20,999 nucleotides of DNA. Origin: an uncultured Desulfovibrio sp. (GTDB lineage Bacteria > Desulfobacterota > Desulfovibrionia > Desulfovibrionales > Desulfovibrionaceae). Below the pieces are notes generated by a model that saw only the letters and a program-made list of their open reading frames with translations, was not told where the DNA came from and searched no databases. Below are positions 8,601 to 15,887 of this stretch, one piece after another (position 1 is the first letter of the stretch; every line of letters starts with the position of its first letter). The stretch lies in contig URHE01000031.1 in the NCBI GenBank assembly GCA_900547595.1, forward strand, positions 1 to 20,999, written 5' to 3'. The position numbers and the translations under genes are program-made.

Positions 8601-11600
8601 GAGGAAACTCATTGAAAGTTCAGAGTTGAAGCGAACGGAGGATGCGTCTGGACGGAAAGATGGATATGTGAAAGCGCACTGGCTTGAAAATACAGTTTCC
8701 CTTGATGGCAGACCATTGCGGGTTGGACTTACCTTACTTGAAGATAAAGAGGGGAATCTTTTTTACAACCTGACAGCTGATATTTCGGCAAAAGAGAAGC
8801 CCCAAACTAAGCTACCGGATGCTCAAAGTCCGGGCCGTAAGGGGCTTTTCCAGGACGAAACCTCGTCCGTTGAATCCAAGATAACGCCGGATGCGGACGG
8901 CGTCAACCTGCAAATCCTTGAAAGCCGCGCGGCAGACCGCGCACGGGGCGCCATCAGGCGCATGGACGACGGGCGCTATGTGGTCGGCCTGTTCAAGCGC
9001 AGGAACGCCTCCACGGTCCTGCACGAAACGGCGCATTTCTGGCTGGAGGAACTGCGCCAGGCATCCCTGCCGGAAACCGCGCCGGAATGGGTGCGCGATG
9101 CCTGGGCAAAGCTGGAAAAAGCCTATGGTTTCGAGCGTGCGGGCCTCACGCCCGACTCCTGGCGTGAGGTGCAGGAGCGCTTTGCCAGGGAGTTTGAAGC
9201 CTATGTCCGCGACGGCAAGGCGCCCTCGTGGGAATTGCAGACGGCATTCAACCGCTTCCGCAACTGGCTTTCCGAGATTTACCGCAGCATCAGGGCCATC
9301 CTCGGCGCCAATGAAGTCAGCCCGGACGTGCGGGAGGTCTTTGACGCCCTGCTGGCCACGGATGAAGAAATCGAACAGTCCCGGCGGGCGGTGGAGCGCG
9401 GTTCCGTCATGGAGAGCCTGGGCGTGGAGGTGGCGCCGGAACTGCGGGACAGGTATGCCCGCGCCGTGCAGAAGGCGCACGAGAACGCGGCCGCGGTCAT
9501 CGCCAACCGGCGCCTTGTGGACCGGCGCAAGGTGGAGCGGGAGTTTCGGGAAACGGCCACGGCAACCATCGACGGCAGCGAAACCTATCGAATGATTGCC
9601 CGGCTGCGGCAGGACGGCATCCCCTTCGATGCCCTGAAAGGCGCCATCGCCGAAGACCTGGCCTACCGCTTGCGCGAGAAATGGCGCAGGGCGGCGGGCG
9701 AGGGGCGGGCGCTGATCCGCAAGGGCGGCACGCTGGACATTCTGGATGTGGCCGCGCAGTTCAACGAGGATACGGCGCAGGGGCTGGCGTCCGCCCTGCT
9801 GGACACGCCCACGCGCCGCGAAGCCATTGATGCCGAAGTGGACGCCAGGCTTGCGGAATGGGATGCGGCCTATGACGCGGAAGTGGAATATTCCAGCGCC
9901 TATGATGAAGTGCTCGCCCTGGAGATGGAGGCGCTGACCGGGCGGCGGCAGGTAAGCCCCGCGGCCCTGCGGCAGCGCATGGACGAGCGCACGGACGCCC
10001 GCAGGATGAGCCAGGTGGATGCCGAGTATCAGGCACTCAAGGCGCGCCTGCGCTCCGAGGAACGCGCAACGCGCCATGCCGCCCATGAGGCGCGCAAGGA
10101 GCGCAATGCCGTCTGGCGCGAACGCATGGCGGAACTCAGGGAGAAGGAGCGCCTGCGCCGCGCCGCCCTCGGTTCCGCCTATCGCGCCCGCATGGAGCGC
10201 GACGCCATTGTGCGCCAGCTGCGGAAGATCGGCGACAGCAGATCCATCCCCTATGAGTACATGTGCCAGATCCGGCGGCTGCTGGGGCGTTTTGCCGGGC
10301 TGGGCACACCGGGGCAGCGGCTTGACCCTGCGACACTGCGCGGCCTGCCGAGCCTTCAGGAATTTCTTGCCGGCATGGCGGGTCCCTTCGGCGAGGAAGT
10401 GACGGCCCCAGAATGGTTGCTGGAGAACACGCCCGGACGCTTTGCCGACCTCAGTCTTGAACAGATGCGCGAGCTCAAGAACCTGATCACGGAACTGGCC
10501 CATGCGGGACGCTCGGAACGCAGGATGCTGGCCGACAGGAAAAAGCGCGAGACGCGGGAGGTTGCCGAAGCCTGCGCGGCGCAGATGTCCGGGCTTTCGC
10601 AGCGGGAGTATATTTCCGAACGCGCCGGAGTGCTGGACACGGTGCGCGGCGCGCTCCGCAAGGGCCTCTCCTCCATCACGAGCATGCGCTTTCTGGCGCG
10701 CTGGATGGACGGCTTCCAAAAACAGGGCGTCAACCATGAAGCATGGTTCCTGCCGCTTCAGGAGGCGCGCTCGCGAGAACTGGCGCTGCGGCGCGACATG
10801 GAGGAAAAACTGCGCGCCGCCGTGGCGCCGCTGCTCAAGATCGGCACGCTGACTGAGGCGTTTGAACTTGCCGACGTGCCGTTGCAGCAGGATGTGAACA
10901 GACTGTGGAAAGGTCTGTGGGACATGGACAAGGTGTATTCCGTGGCACTGAACATGGGCAATGCCGGCAACCTCAAGGCGCTGATGACGGGTTACGGCTG
11001 GAGCGAGGAAAATCTGGGCAGCATTGTCGGCAGGCTCACGGCGGAAGAGTGGCGCGGCATCCAGGCGGTGTGGGACGCCATTGACAGCCTATATCCGCAG
11101 CTCAACGAAACGTACACGGCCCTGCGCGGCGTGCCCCTGCCGAAAGTCAGGGCGAAGGCGTTCACGGTGGTCACGGCGGACGGCCAGCGGCTGCGCCTCA
11201 AGGGCGGCTACTATCCCCTCATCTTCGACCAGCGCCTGAGCGGCAAGGCTGCGGAAAATCAGTCAGTGGATGAAATGCTCAACGGCACGGAAGCCGTGCT
11301 GCGCACCCCGAACCCCAAGAGCGGCATGACCAATGCGCGCAAGGGAGGGACCCTGCCGCCCCGGCTCTCCATGACGGTCATCGACCGGCATGTGGCGGAT
11401 ACGGCGCATTACATCACCCATGCGCTGCCCCTGCGCGACACCATGCACCTGTTCCGTGAAGATGCTTTTAAGGATGCCTTCATCAACGCCGCCGGACAGG
11501 AGAATTATGACCAGCTGCTGCCGTGGCTGCGGGGCATCGCCCGCCCGGACGGCGAGCAGATGCGCGGCATCATGAAGGCAATGGAATGGATGGCAAAGCG

Positions 11601-12657
11601 CGGCACCATGTACGCCATGGGCATGAACATGAAGTCCGCGCTCCTGCAGCTGACCAGCATCGGCAATTCGTGGAGCGAGGTGGGCACGGGCAATTTCCTG
11701 CGCGCCGCGGCCACCATTCTTTCCGGGCCGCGCGAATGCTGGAACACCATCCGGCGCAAAAGCGCCTACATGCAGAATCGCGCGCAGTTCATGGATGAAA
11801 GCCTGCGGCGGGAATATGCGGAAATGCGCGCCAACGGCGTGGGCGGGGTGCGCTTCCGCAATGCGCGCTATGCGCTGGATATGGTGCAGAAAGCGCAGTT
11901 TGCCCTGATCACCGCGCTGGATACCGTGGTCGCCGCGCCCACCTGGCTTGCGGCCTATGATCGGGCGATCGCGGAGGGGGTGGATGAAAGCCGGGCCGTG
12001 GCGGAAGCGGATGCCGCCGTGGTGGCGGCGCAGGGCGGGGGCGGCGCGCTGGACGCTCCGGCGGTCATGCGCCAGGCGGGATTCATGCGCATCCTCTGTC
12101 CCTTCATGTCCTTCGCCCTCTCGGACTTCAACCGCAAGCTGGAAACCGTGCGCGGCCTGCGCGAATGGCGGAAAACAGGAAACAGCGCAGTGGATCCGCG
12201 GCAGGCGTTCATGGATTTCGCGCTGCAATGGGTCATGCCGGTGATGCTTTCGTGCCTCATGGTCGGCCTTGGCCGGGATGACGAAATGCCGGATGCGGAG
12301 GACTATGCCTGGGAGGCGCTCACGTTTTACACAATGGGCATTCCGCTGGTGCGCGATTTCGCGCGCATGGCCCAGGATCAGTTTTCCGGTTCCGGCTTTC
12401 GGGGCGCGCGCACGCCGCTTGCCTACGCGGGCGTGGAAAACCTGCTGCGCGGCGCAAAACATGCCAAGCAGGCGCTTGTGGATGACAAGCGTGACGCCGG
12501 GTATCGCGTGATGAAAGAAGCCATCAACTCCGTGGGCTTTTTCCTGGGCATCGGCACCCCGCAGATATGGCGCACCGTGGAAGGTTCGGAAGCCTATTTC
12601 GTGGACGATGAGGGCGGCATCCTGGCGCCGCTGCTGGGCAAACCGCAAAAGAAGTGA
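5683..12657 (+). CDS. Giant ejected polyvalent virion protein (gp16-like position) with zincin metallopeptidase site
   Basis: A 2324-residue protein coupled by ATGA to the gp15-like gene. Domains in order: helical N-terminus; Gly/Ala-rich hydrophobic segment (about 287-366) that could sit in a membrane; helical region ending near SPERYAALRDHMRLSP (about 635); an insert at about 947-1036 resembling the BECR-fold (barnase/EndoU/colicin/RelE-like) domains of phage polyvalent proteins; a zincin site H1114-E-T-A-H1118 with E1170 as candidate third ligand; a long charged coiled coil (about 1427-1520); and a conserved C-terminal region (GGYYPLIFDQ at about 1842, MNMKSALLQLTSIG near 1980, a hydrophobic segment near 2180-2198). 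T7 gp16 is likewise a very large ejected protein but bears a transglycosylase, which I do not see here. The metallopeptidase may open the envelope instead. The fold names are inference; the HExxH is seen directly. Confidence 0.75.
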   Translation: MSQSLDTGLDIEVFKRHYDALAGQGGNGSSVTQNLERLAGMAASIPTDAQPSPEKTADETAREEMADSVASNAVTDMGDVETIDLSAAARPAGLMLPAGDVMRAFSEYQTPQAAAFDRESGNLDRTLTMLHTLGNRLNLTPFEAKSLAGQSGLSVYAVDKDPAFARKKIASDAYARRLHVFAETMRQSPQTAALVAGLHPVEQIAVTSDEALTALEKDLKNRELGFFESGYINSARNAWELGMLSRESTELGMKWMTGAITEEERRRLDAIQQTLGYFQEQREGMGLLERMVRGTVESVVVPLYGGLEGASRALGRYGKEALAAGAGIGAMLGSAAGGVGALPGAVAGGLKGLGAVALAGGSEDMMRQEGVQNFLTLVNMGVPEDLSRIIAIMAGGAKGGLEFVGLRGLGRLFPGAETLLNKESIQAALTFVEKNPRVKKVLGNTFAAMLKAAGAEVGTEMAQEAVDITAEEVGRRLSGINRAEITNEEIRQRLGETLQQTLESVAIPVAAGGVARGVRNRRARVDALDNLVETQRATLDTVANAAQNSPVIRDMPETGEALVQHLSDAGVAPKQVFLAPEAVQQEFFQEEDPELMAAAEALGITPESLAENLALGTDVAIDFAKATQHILSSPERYAALRDHMRLSPAMPTGAEMHELESMNADAETTLRALDGILSPLAEEVDEAQNRYQQRMDIAEPYMEQWRAAGYTENQAEAFGLVLAANAERMAPLYGQTPAEYLGQRLAGYHAMSREEFENLGEGGLDALFENRETAALLQEMGVTRGMSRTRRRRVLQPEFAYAYGKISPESVQNLYGMERFNELRRQFGPGFFAKKGEGVHIDALAHGFMSEERGAYDLNRDAVDMDEFAEKVFMPHDEFEGGIGSLLRGQAYYQTGEPVQVSGATLGVPDGSDIREYIRAAKLWHDRLKYESEHGRPVIQPQLDKPVRFSRRGWFKNANAGADQKKWQLFPYLRKLIESSELKRTEDASGRKDGYVKAHWLENTVSLDGRPLRVGLTLLEDKEGNLFYNLTADISAKEKPQTKLPDAQSPGRKGLFQDETSSVESKITPDADGVNLQILESRAADRARGAIRRMDDGRYVVGLFKRRNASTVLHETAHFWLEELRQASLPETAPEWVRDAWAKLEKAYGFERAGLTPDSWREVQERFAREFEAYVRDGKAPSWELQTAFNRFRNWLSEIYRSIRAILGANEVSPDVREVFDALLATDEEIEQSRRAVERGSVMESLGVEVAPELRDRYARAVQKAHENAAAVIANRRLVDRRKVEREFRETATATIDGSETYRMIARLRQDGIPFDALKGAIAEDLAYRLREKWRRAAGEGRALIRKGGTLDILDVAAQFNEDTAQGLASALLDTPTRREAIDAEVDARLAEWDAAYDAEVEYSSAYDEVLALEMEALTGRRQVSPAALRQRMDERTDARRMSQVDAEYQALKARLRSEERATRHAAHEARKERNAVWRERMAELREKERLRRAALGSAYRARMERDAIVRQLRKIGDSRSIPYEYMCQIRRLLGRFAGLGTPGQRLDPATLRGLPSLQEFLAGMAGPFGEEVTAPEWLLENTPGRFADLSLEQMRELKNLITELAHAGRSERRMLADRKKRETREVAEACAAQMSGLSQREYISERAGVLDTVRGALRKGLSSITSMRFLARWMDGFQKQGVNHEAWFLPLQEARSRELALRRDMEEKLRAAVAPLLKIGTLTEAFELADVPLQQDVNRLWKGLWDMDKVYSVALNMGNAGNLKALMTGYGWSEENLGSIVGRLTAEEWRGIQAVWDAIDSLYPQLNETYTALRGVPLPKVRAKAFTVVTADGQRLRLKGGYYPLIFDQRLSGKAAENQSVDEMLNGTEAVLRTPNPKSGMTNARKGGTLPPRLSMTVIDRHVADTAHYITHALPLRDTMHLFREDAFKDAFINAAGQENYDQLLPWLRGIARPDGEQMRGIMKAMEWMAKRGTMYAMGMNMKSALLQLTSIGNSWSEVGTGNFLRAAATILSGPRECWNTIRRKSAYMQNRAQFMDESLRREYAEMRANGVGGVRFRNARYALDMVQKAQFALITALDTVVAAPTWLAAYDRAIAEGVDESRAVAEADAAVVAAQGGGGALDAPAVMRQAGFMRILCPFMSFALSDFNRKLETVRGLREWRKTGNSAVDPRQAFMDFALQWVMPVMLSCLMVGLGRDDEMPDAEDYAWEALTFYTMGIPLVRDFARMAQDQFSGSGFRGARTPLAYAGVENLLRGAKHAKQALVDDKRDAGYRVMKEAINSVGFFLGIGTPQIWRTVEGSEAYFVDDEGGILAPLLGKPQKK

Positions 12658-12668
12658 AACAGAGGCGG
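12658..12668 (+). repeat. 11-bp direct repeat, left copy
   Basis: AACAGAGGCGG lies directly behind the stop codon of the giant virion gene. An identical copy lies directly behind the stop of the next gene at 13192-13202. The pair brackets the GIY-YIG gene. Confidence 0.55.
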
Positions 12669-12696
12669 CCAAACAAAAATGACTGGAGGCATGACC

Positions 12697-13191
12697 ATGA
12701 AGACGAAGAAGGGCGTTCTTTCCACCTTCCTCGCGGCATACAAACGGAGCGCGAATGTCGCCCGTGCTGAAAAGCAGAGCGGCTATGCGCTCCATACGGA
12801 GTATCCTCCCGCCGGGTTCTATGTCTATGCGCTGATAGACCCCCGCGATGAAAAAATCTTCTATGTCGGCAAGGGCATTGGCGGGCGTGTCCTCAAGCAC
12901 GAGGAACGGACGCGGCGCGGCGTTTTGCAGAACAGGGAGAAGGTGAAGCGCATACAGGAGATTTTTGCGGCGGGGAGGGAAGTACAGCGGCGCATTCTCT
13001 TTGTTTCCGAAAGCGAGGAGGTCGCGCTGTCCGTGGAAGATTCCATCATCCACGAGCTTGCGGACTTCGGCCTGACCAATATCATTGGCGGCCATGCCAT
13101 CCGGCATCCGCAGGTGCGCCGCGTGGCGGCGGAATTGCGCGCCAGGCTCGATGAATTCCGGCAGAAGTTTTTTGAGGAACAAGTATCGTAG
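12697..13191 (+). CDS. GIY-YIG domain protein (LEM-3/COG3680-like)
   Basis: A 164-residue protein. The GIY-YIG core begins at residue 41 with FYVYALIDP and continues with IFYVGKGIGGRV (about 54-65). Y42/Y44 and Y56 correspond to the two tyrosines, R64 to the conserved arginine, and E114 (SVEDSIIHEL) to the metal-binding glutamate. The closing LTNIIGG is typical of the LEM-3-like subgroup. These proteins cut or nick DNA; the role in phage (homing, processing, defence) is not set by the sequence. I chose the ATG at 12697 because a TGGAGG sits seven bases upstream; ATGs at 12679 and 12691 lie before or on that site. The N-terminal 40 residues are basic. The gene sits after the end of the virion operon, between two 11-bp direct repeats, suggesting a separately acquired cassette. 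Confidence 0.75.
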   Translation: MKTKKGVLSTFLAAYKRSANVARAEKQSGYALHTEYPPAGFYVYALIDPRDEKIFYVGKGIGGRVLKHEERTRRGVLQNREKVKRIQEIFAAGREVQRRILFVSESEEVALSVEDSIIHELADFGLTNIIGGHAIRHPQVRRVAAELRARLDEFRQKFFEEQVS

Positions 13192-13202
13192 AACAGAGGC
13201 GG
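13192..13202 (+). repeat. 11-bp direct repeat, right copy
   Basis: Second copy of AACAGAGGCGG, immediately after the GIY-YIG stop codon; see the left copy at 12658-12668. Confidence 0.55.
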
Positions 13203-13310
13203 GGGCGCTTGCGACGCCCCCACCGACGGGCCTGACAAGCCCGCCACGGCCCCACGGACAGAGGGGACTGTCCGCAGAGTATCCGCCTGTTCGTCCACCT
13301 TGGGAGGCGG
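13201..13310 (+). ncRNA. Cluster of four consecutive stem-loops, candidate structured RNA
   Basis: Four hairpins follow each other in 110 bases. 13201-13221 has stem GGGGGCG/CGCCCCC (loop CTTGCGA). 13227-13243 has stem CGGGC/GCCCG (loop CTGACAA). 13255-13274 has stem CGGACAG/CTGTCCG (loop AGGGGA). 13283-13310 has stem CCGCCT/AGGCGG. None has a U-tract, so they are not simple terminators. The region lies in the leader of the zinc-ribbon gene. Strand is inferred from the neighbouring genes. It could be a processed small RNA, a leader regulating 13367-13579, or a phage antisense RNA of the C4 kind. I cannot confirm a family. Confidence 0.4.
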
Positions 13311-13366
13311 GACGGCGCGAAAATAGCGCAGGGAGGATTCCGGGGCAAGCGAGAGGAACATCCCGT

Positions 13367-13579
13367 ATGGGCAAGAGCGCGGAACGCTGCCCTTATTGCG
13401 GCAGCCATGTGCCTGTGGTCAAAACCGATACCGTTCCGGCGCTGCCGGACGAAAACTACAAGGGGAACAAAATCGGCGCCATGCGCTATCAGCGTCTCCT
13501 TTGCCCGGTCTGCGGCAGAAGAGGGGACAGAATGGTGCTGCTCGGCATAACACGGTGGGAAGGCATGGAACCTGAGTAA
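13367..13579 (+). CDS. Small zinc-ribbon phage protein
   Basis: A 70-residue protein with two CxxC knuckles, CPYCGS at residues 8-13 and CPVCGR near residue 48, separated by a polar linker. This is a classic four-cysteine zinc ribbon. The ATG at 13367 is preceded by GAGAGGAA eight bases upstream. The frame is open far further upstream (to 13085), but that part runs through the GIY-YIG gene and the stem-loop cluster and has no protein-like composition, so the short form is preferred. A CPxCGS start is shared with small phage proteins such as the Lar-type restriction-alleviation group, but the match is too short to assign. A perfect hairpin follows at 13588-13603. Confidence 0.55.
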   Translation: MGKSAERCPYCGSHVPVVKTDTVPALPDENYKGNKIGAMRYQRLLCPVCGRRGDRMVLLGITRWEGMEPE

Positions 13580-13587
13580 AGCAAAGG

Positions 13588-13603
13588 ACCGGCTTTAGCC
13601 GGT
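13588..13603 (+). terminator. Hairpin after the zinc-ribbon gene
   Basis: Perfect 6-bp stem ACCGGC/GCCGGT with loop TTTA, eight bases after a stop codon and at the end of the + strand run of genes. There is no real U-tract downstream on either strand, so termination would be weak. It separates the convergent ATPase gene from the zinc-ribbon gene. Confidence 0.4.
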
Positions 13604-13629
13604 GGAGTGTTCAATAAATTCATAAGTTA

Positions 13630-14826
13630 TCATTCAACTTCGTTCCACATAGCAAAAGGCATCGCCCTTCGCATATATTGATCAAAAAGAGGGACTGTAA
13701 AAGCGGTGTCTCCAAAAGATGGACTATAAATCATTCCTTTTGAAATTAGATTCGATCTACACGGGCCAAGTTTAGTACTTACAACTCCTAATTTTTCAGC
13801 TATGTCTCCTGATCTATGTGGCCCGCAACCTAGTTCGGCCATTGCCCGCAAATACTGCTTTTCTCTAGGTGTAAGTCTGTCAAATCTAACTCTAAAAAAA
13901 CTTCTATCAAGTCTCTGTATGACTTCTGGGATGCTGTGTTCTACATCATTAATATTTATCCTATGATCTGGAGCTAAGTTCCAACAGACATAAGCCCATT
14001 CTTGCAAAAAATATGGGTATCCTTTTGTTAAATCATATATCTTATTTAATGCGGCAACGTCAAATTCAGCGCCTTCCCGTTTAGCTGGGGCATTGATTGC
14101 TAGACATGCATCGTGATAGGTTAGTGCATCTATTTCTGGAAAATCAAATAGTCTTTCTGCATAGCTTTTTGATTCACCCATTTTCCCAACCAAAAGAGGT
14201 AATCCAGCACCCATTAAAACCATTGGCAATTGCTCTTGTGCGGCTCTGTGCATAGCCATCACAAGCGCACTCATTTCTTTTTCTGAGAGATATTGTATTT
14301 CATCTAAAATGAGAACGATAGCTACTCCCCTTGATTTCGCAGCACTACCAGCGGCAGAAAATAAGTCAGGGAGGTCTATTTCTAAGTCACCGCTATCTGC
14401 AACTCCAATTTCTGGATCTATGTTAAGGTCTATATCTATTCCATCATATGATATATGAACTGCATTTATGAAACTCTTTAATACTCGTAATGCCGTTTTG
14501 ACATGGTACGATATCGATTCCATTCTATCTAATTCTAATAATATTTTCCTTAGCGCTGGTGCAAGTAATGCTGCTAGACCTTTATCTTCATGAACTTCTA
14601 TTAATGAAGTCTTACATGCACGCTCAATAGAAATAGATTTTACCTTGTTCAGTAAAACAGTTTTGCCGACCCCCCTTAGGCCGACAGCGATAAAAGACTT
14701 GCCAAAGCGGCTAGATACAGCACGCTCAATCGTGATTGTTGCCTGCTCTAAGAACTGATCACGACCAGTCAGCTCGGGAGGCTGTATCCCCGCTCCGGGC
14801 ACAAAAGGATTTTGAATTTCATTCAT
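13630..14826 (-). CDS. AAA ATPase, ORC/Cdc6-like, with C-terminal winged helix
   Basis: A 398-residue protein starting at the ATG at 14826 (AAAGAAG upstream); a TTG start at 14844 is possible. NPFVPGAG and PPELTGRD near the N-terminus are the usual lead-in of this bacterial family. Walker A is G49-LRGVGK-T56, and Walker B is VLILDEIQYL with D175-E176. A TKGYPYFLQEWA segment gives the lid. Residues from about 315 (LTPREKQYLRAMAEL, SGDIAEKLGV, LISKGMIY) form a winged helix for DNA binding. The arrangement is that of origin-recognition-like and STAND-like AAA proteins. In bacteria such free-standing ATPases are common in mobile elements, with unproven roles in regulation or defence. It is much more AT-rich than the virion genes and is transcribed against them, which points to later acquisition as cargo. 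Confidence 0.75.
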   Translation of the reverse strand: MNEIQNPFVPGAGIQPPELTGRDQFLEQATITIERAVSSRFGKSFIAVGLRGVGKTVLLNKVKSISIERACKTSLIEVHEDKGLAALLAPALRKILLELDRMESISYHVKTALRVLKSFINAVHISYDGIDIDLNIDPEIGVADSGDLEIDLPDLFSAAGSAAKSRGVAIVLILDEIQYLSEKEMSALVMAMHRAAQEQLPMVLMGAGLPLLVGKMGESKSYAERLFDFPEIDALTYHDACLAINAPAKREGAEFDVAALNKIYDLTKGYPYFLQEWAYVCWNLAPDHRININDVEHSIPEVIQRLDRSFFRVRFDRLTPREKQYLRAMAELGCGPHRSGDIAEKLGVVSTKLGPCRSNLISKGMIYSPSFGDTAFTVPLFDQYMRRAMPFAMWNEVE

Positions 14827-14844
14827 TTTTAACTTCTTTATCAA

Positions 14845-14874
14845 GTTATAAGCTATTTGCCTTAAAATTGTTAA
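14845..14874 (-). promoter_or_regulatory. Candidate promoter of the AAA ATPase gene
   Basis: On the minus strand TTAACA (14874-14869) and TATAAC (14850-14845) are separated by 18 bases in an AT-rich stretch just upstream of the ATPase start. The predicted transcript leader would be short. This is a by-eye match only; AT-rich DNA gives such matches easily. Confidence 0.3.
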
Positions 14875-14965
14875 AATTGTTTAGCACGGGTGACTTAGCT
14901 ATGCAAGGTTGAGTTTGATGTTACATATCTTATTTAACTTATTGATTTTAATTAAAAAACAGCAA

Positions 14966-14987
14966 GGGCCAGGATTTCCCCTGGCCC
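14966..14987 (-). terminator. Rho-independent terminator for the leftward ORF6C genes
   Basis: Perfect 8-bp stem (GGGCCAGG/CCTGGCCC, six-base loop). On the minus strand it is followed by TTGCTGTTTTTT. It lies about 34 bases beyond the stop of the 15021 gene and so ends that leftward transcript before the ATPase promoter region. Confidence 0.65.
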
Positions 14988-15020
14988 CGCCATCGTTTCA
15001 GGCTTTTCGACCTACGCCAC

Positions 15021-15242
15021 CTACCCCAGCGGCTCCTCCAGCAGCCAGCGCGCCGCGTCCCTGAACAGGGCAGCCGGAAGCCTGGTATATTTCAGGCCAT
15101 ACCGTTCGCGGAACAGGGCGAACAGGCGATGCTCCGCCGTGCGCCGTTGGCGCTGGCCCGTGCCAGCCCTGGCCGCCTCCACGTCAATGAGCGCCAGCAG
15201 GGCGCGCCTCTGCCGTTCGGAAATGACGGGCTGCATGTCCAT
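15021..15242 (-). CDS. Small ORF6C-like protein (antirepressor C-terminal domain type)
   Basis: A 73-residue basic protein. The second half (LFALFRERYGLKYTRLPAAL, then FRDAARWL) follows the ORF6C pattern found at the C-terminus of phage antirepressors: a helix, a turn with RYG/RFG, a Y..LP step, then F..A...L. The DNA-binding N-terminal domain of such proteins is absent, so this is a stand-alone C-terminal domain. The ATG at 15242 has AGGTAGGG upstream, and this Shine-Dalgarno overlaps the TAG of the preceding reading frame (15250), so the two are translationally coupled. It may modulate a phage repressor elsewhere, which is inference. The gene is GC-rich like the phage core. Confidence 0.5.
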   Translation of the reverse strand: MDMQPVISERQRRALLALIDVEAARAGTGQRQRRTAEHRLFALFRERYGLKYTRLPAALFRDAARWLLEEPLG

Positions 15243-15249
15243 GACAGCC

Positions 15250-15882
15250 CTACCTGTGCTCGTACAGATTGCCGAGCCGGTAGCCTGCCTCCAGATCGTT
15301 GTAGGCGGTCACAAGATTCGCTTCCGCCGACCTGTAGAGATTCAGGGCGATCTCCAGGGGAATTGCCCCGGTGGGGGCGTTGTATTTGGGATTGCAGAAC
15401 ATCCTGACGACATCCAGCGCCGCGTGTACTCCCCAGGTGAGGCGCTGGATCTTTTTGAGCGCGTCCTTGCGCCCGGCATCCATGTCGGCGGGAAGGTCTT
15501 CACGGAAGCCGGGAGCCGCCGGAGGAACCGTCACGGATTCCCTGTCGGTTGATGGCGTGGAGGACGGCAACTCCGCGAGCGCCCGGACGCGCATCTCGAT
15601 GAGCAGGTCACGGGCTTCCGGCATCCTTTCCGCCGGAAGCTGCGCGTATTCGGCAATCGAAAAATGGCGATTGAATCGCGTCCAGATTTCCGCCCGCGCC
15701 TTGCCCTGCACGCTGGCCGGATGGGTGGAGAGCTTGGCGTCCACAATGGCCTTCAGTTCCGCGCGCAGCGACGGGGAGAGGCCGGAGTCAGGGGCAGCTT
15801 GATCCGCTGCCAACAAGCGCCGCTCGCACTCGATGAAGTAGCGGCGGGCAATCCGTCCCTGCCCGCGCAGAACAGCTAGCCC
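15250..15882 (-). pseudogene. N-terminally truncated phage antirepressor (ORF6C/P22AR-type C-terminus)
   Basis: About 210 codons show protein-like sequence. RRYFIECERRL near the start is the conserved linker motif of phage antirepressors. A region follows with EIWTRFNRHFSIAEYAQLPAERM, of which AEYAQLPAE is diagnostic of ORF6C-like domains. A further C-terminal part has TWGVHAALDVVRMF and NLYRSAEANLVTAYNDL. The N-terminal Bro/Rha/AntA-type DNA-binding domain that should precede RRYFIECERR is missing. Between 15882 and this motif the frame has no ATG, GTG or TTG, and upstream it runs antisense through the 15930 gene. It therefore looks like a remnant cut at a recombination joint near 15880-15900. 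A start inside (TTG in RRLLAAD) could still yield a shorter protein, coupled to the 15021 gene. Confidence 0.5.
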
Positions 15883-15887
15883 AGCAG

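Noticed and set aside
5683..12657. Lytic transglycosylase in the giant protein
   Set aside because: I looked for the catalytic Glu followed by a G-L-M/F-Q type motif as in T7 gp16 and did not find it.
13085..13366. N-terminal extension of the zinc-ribbon frame
   Set aside because: It overlaps the end of the GIY-YIG gene, runs through the stem-loop cluster and is low-complexity. The ATG at 13367 has a good ribosome site.
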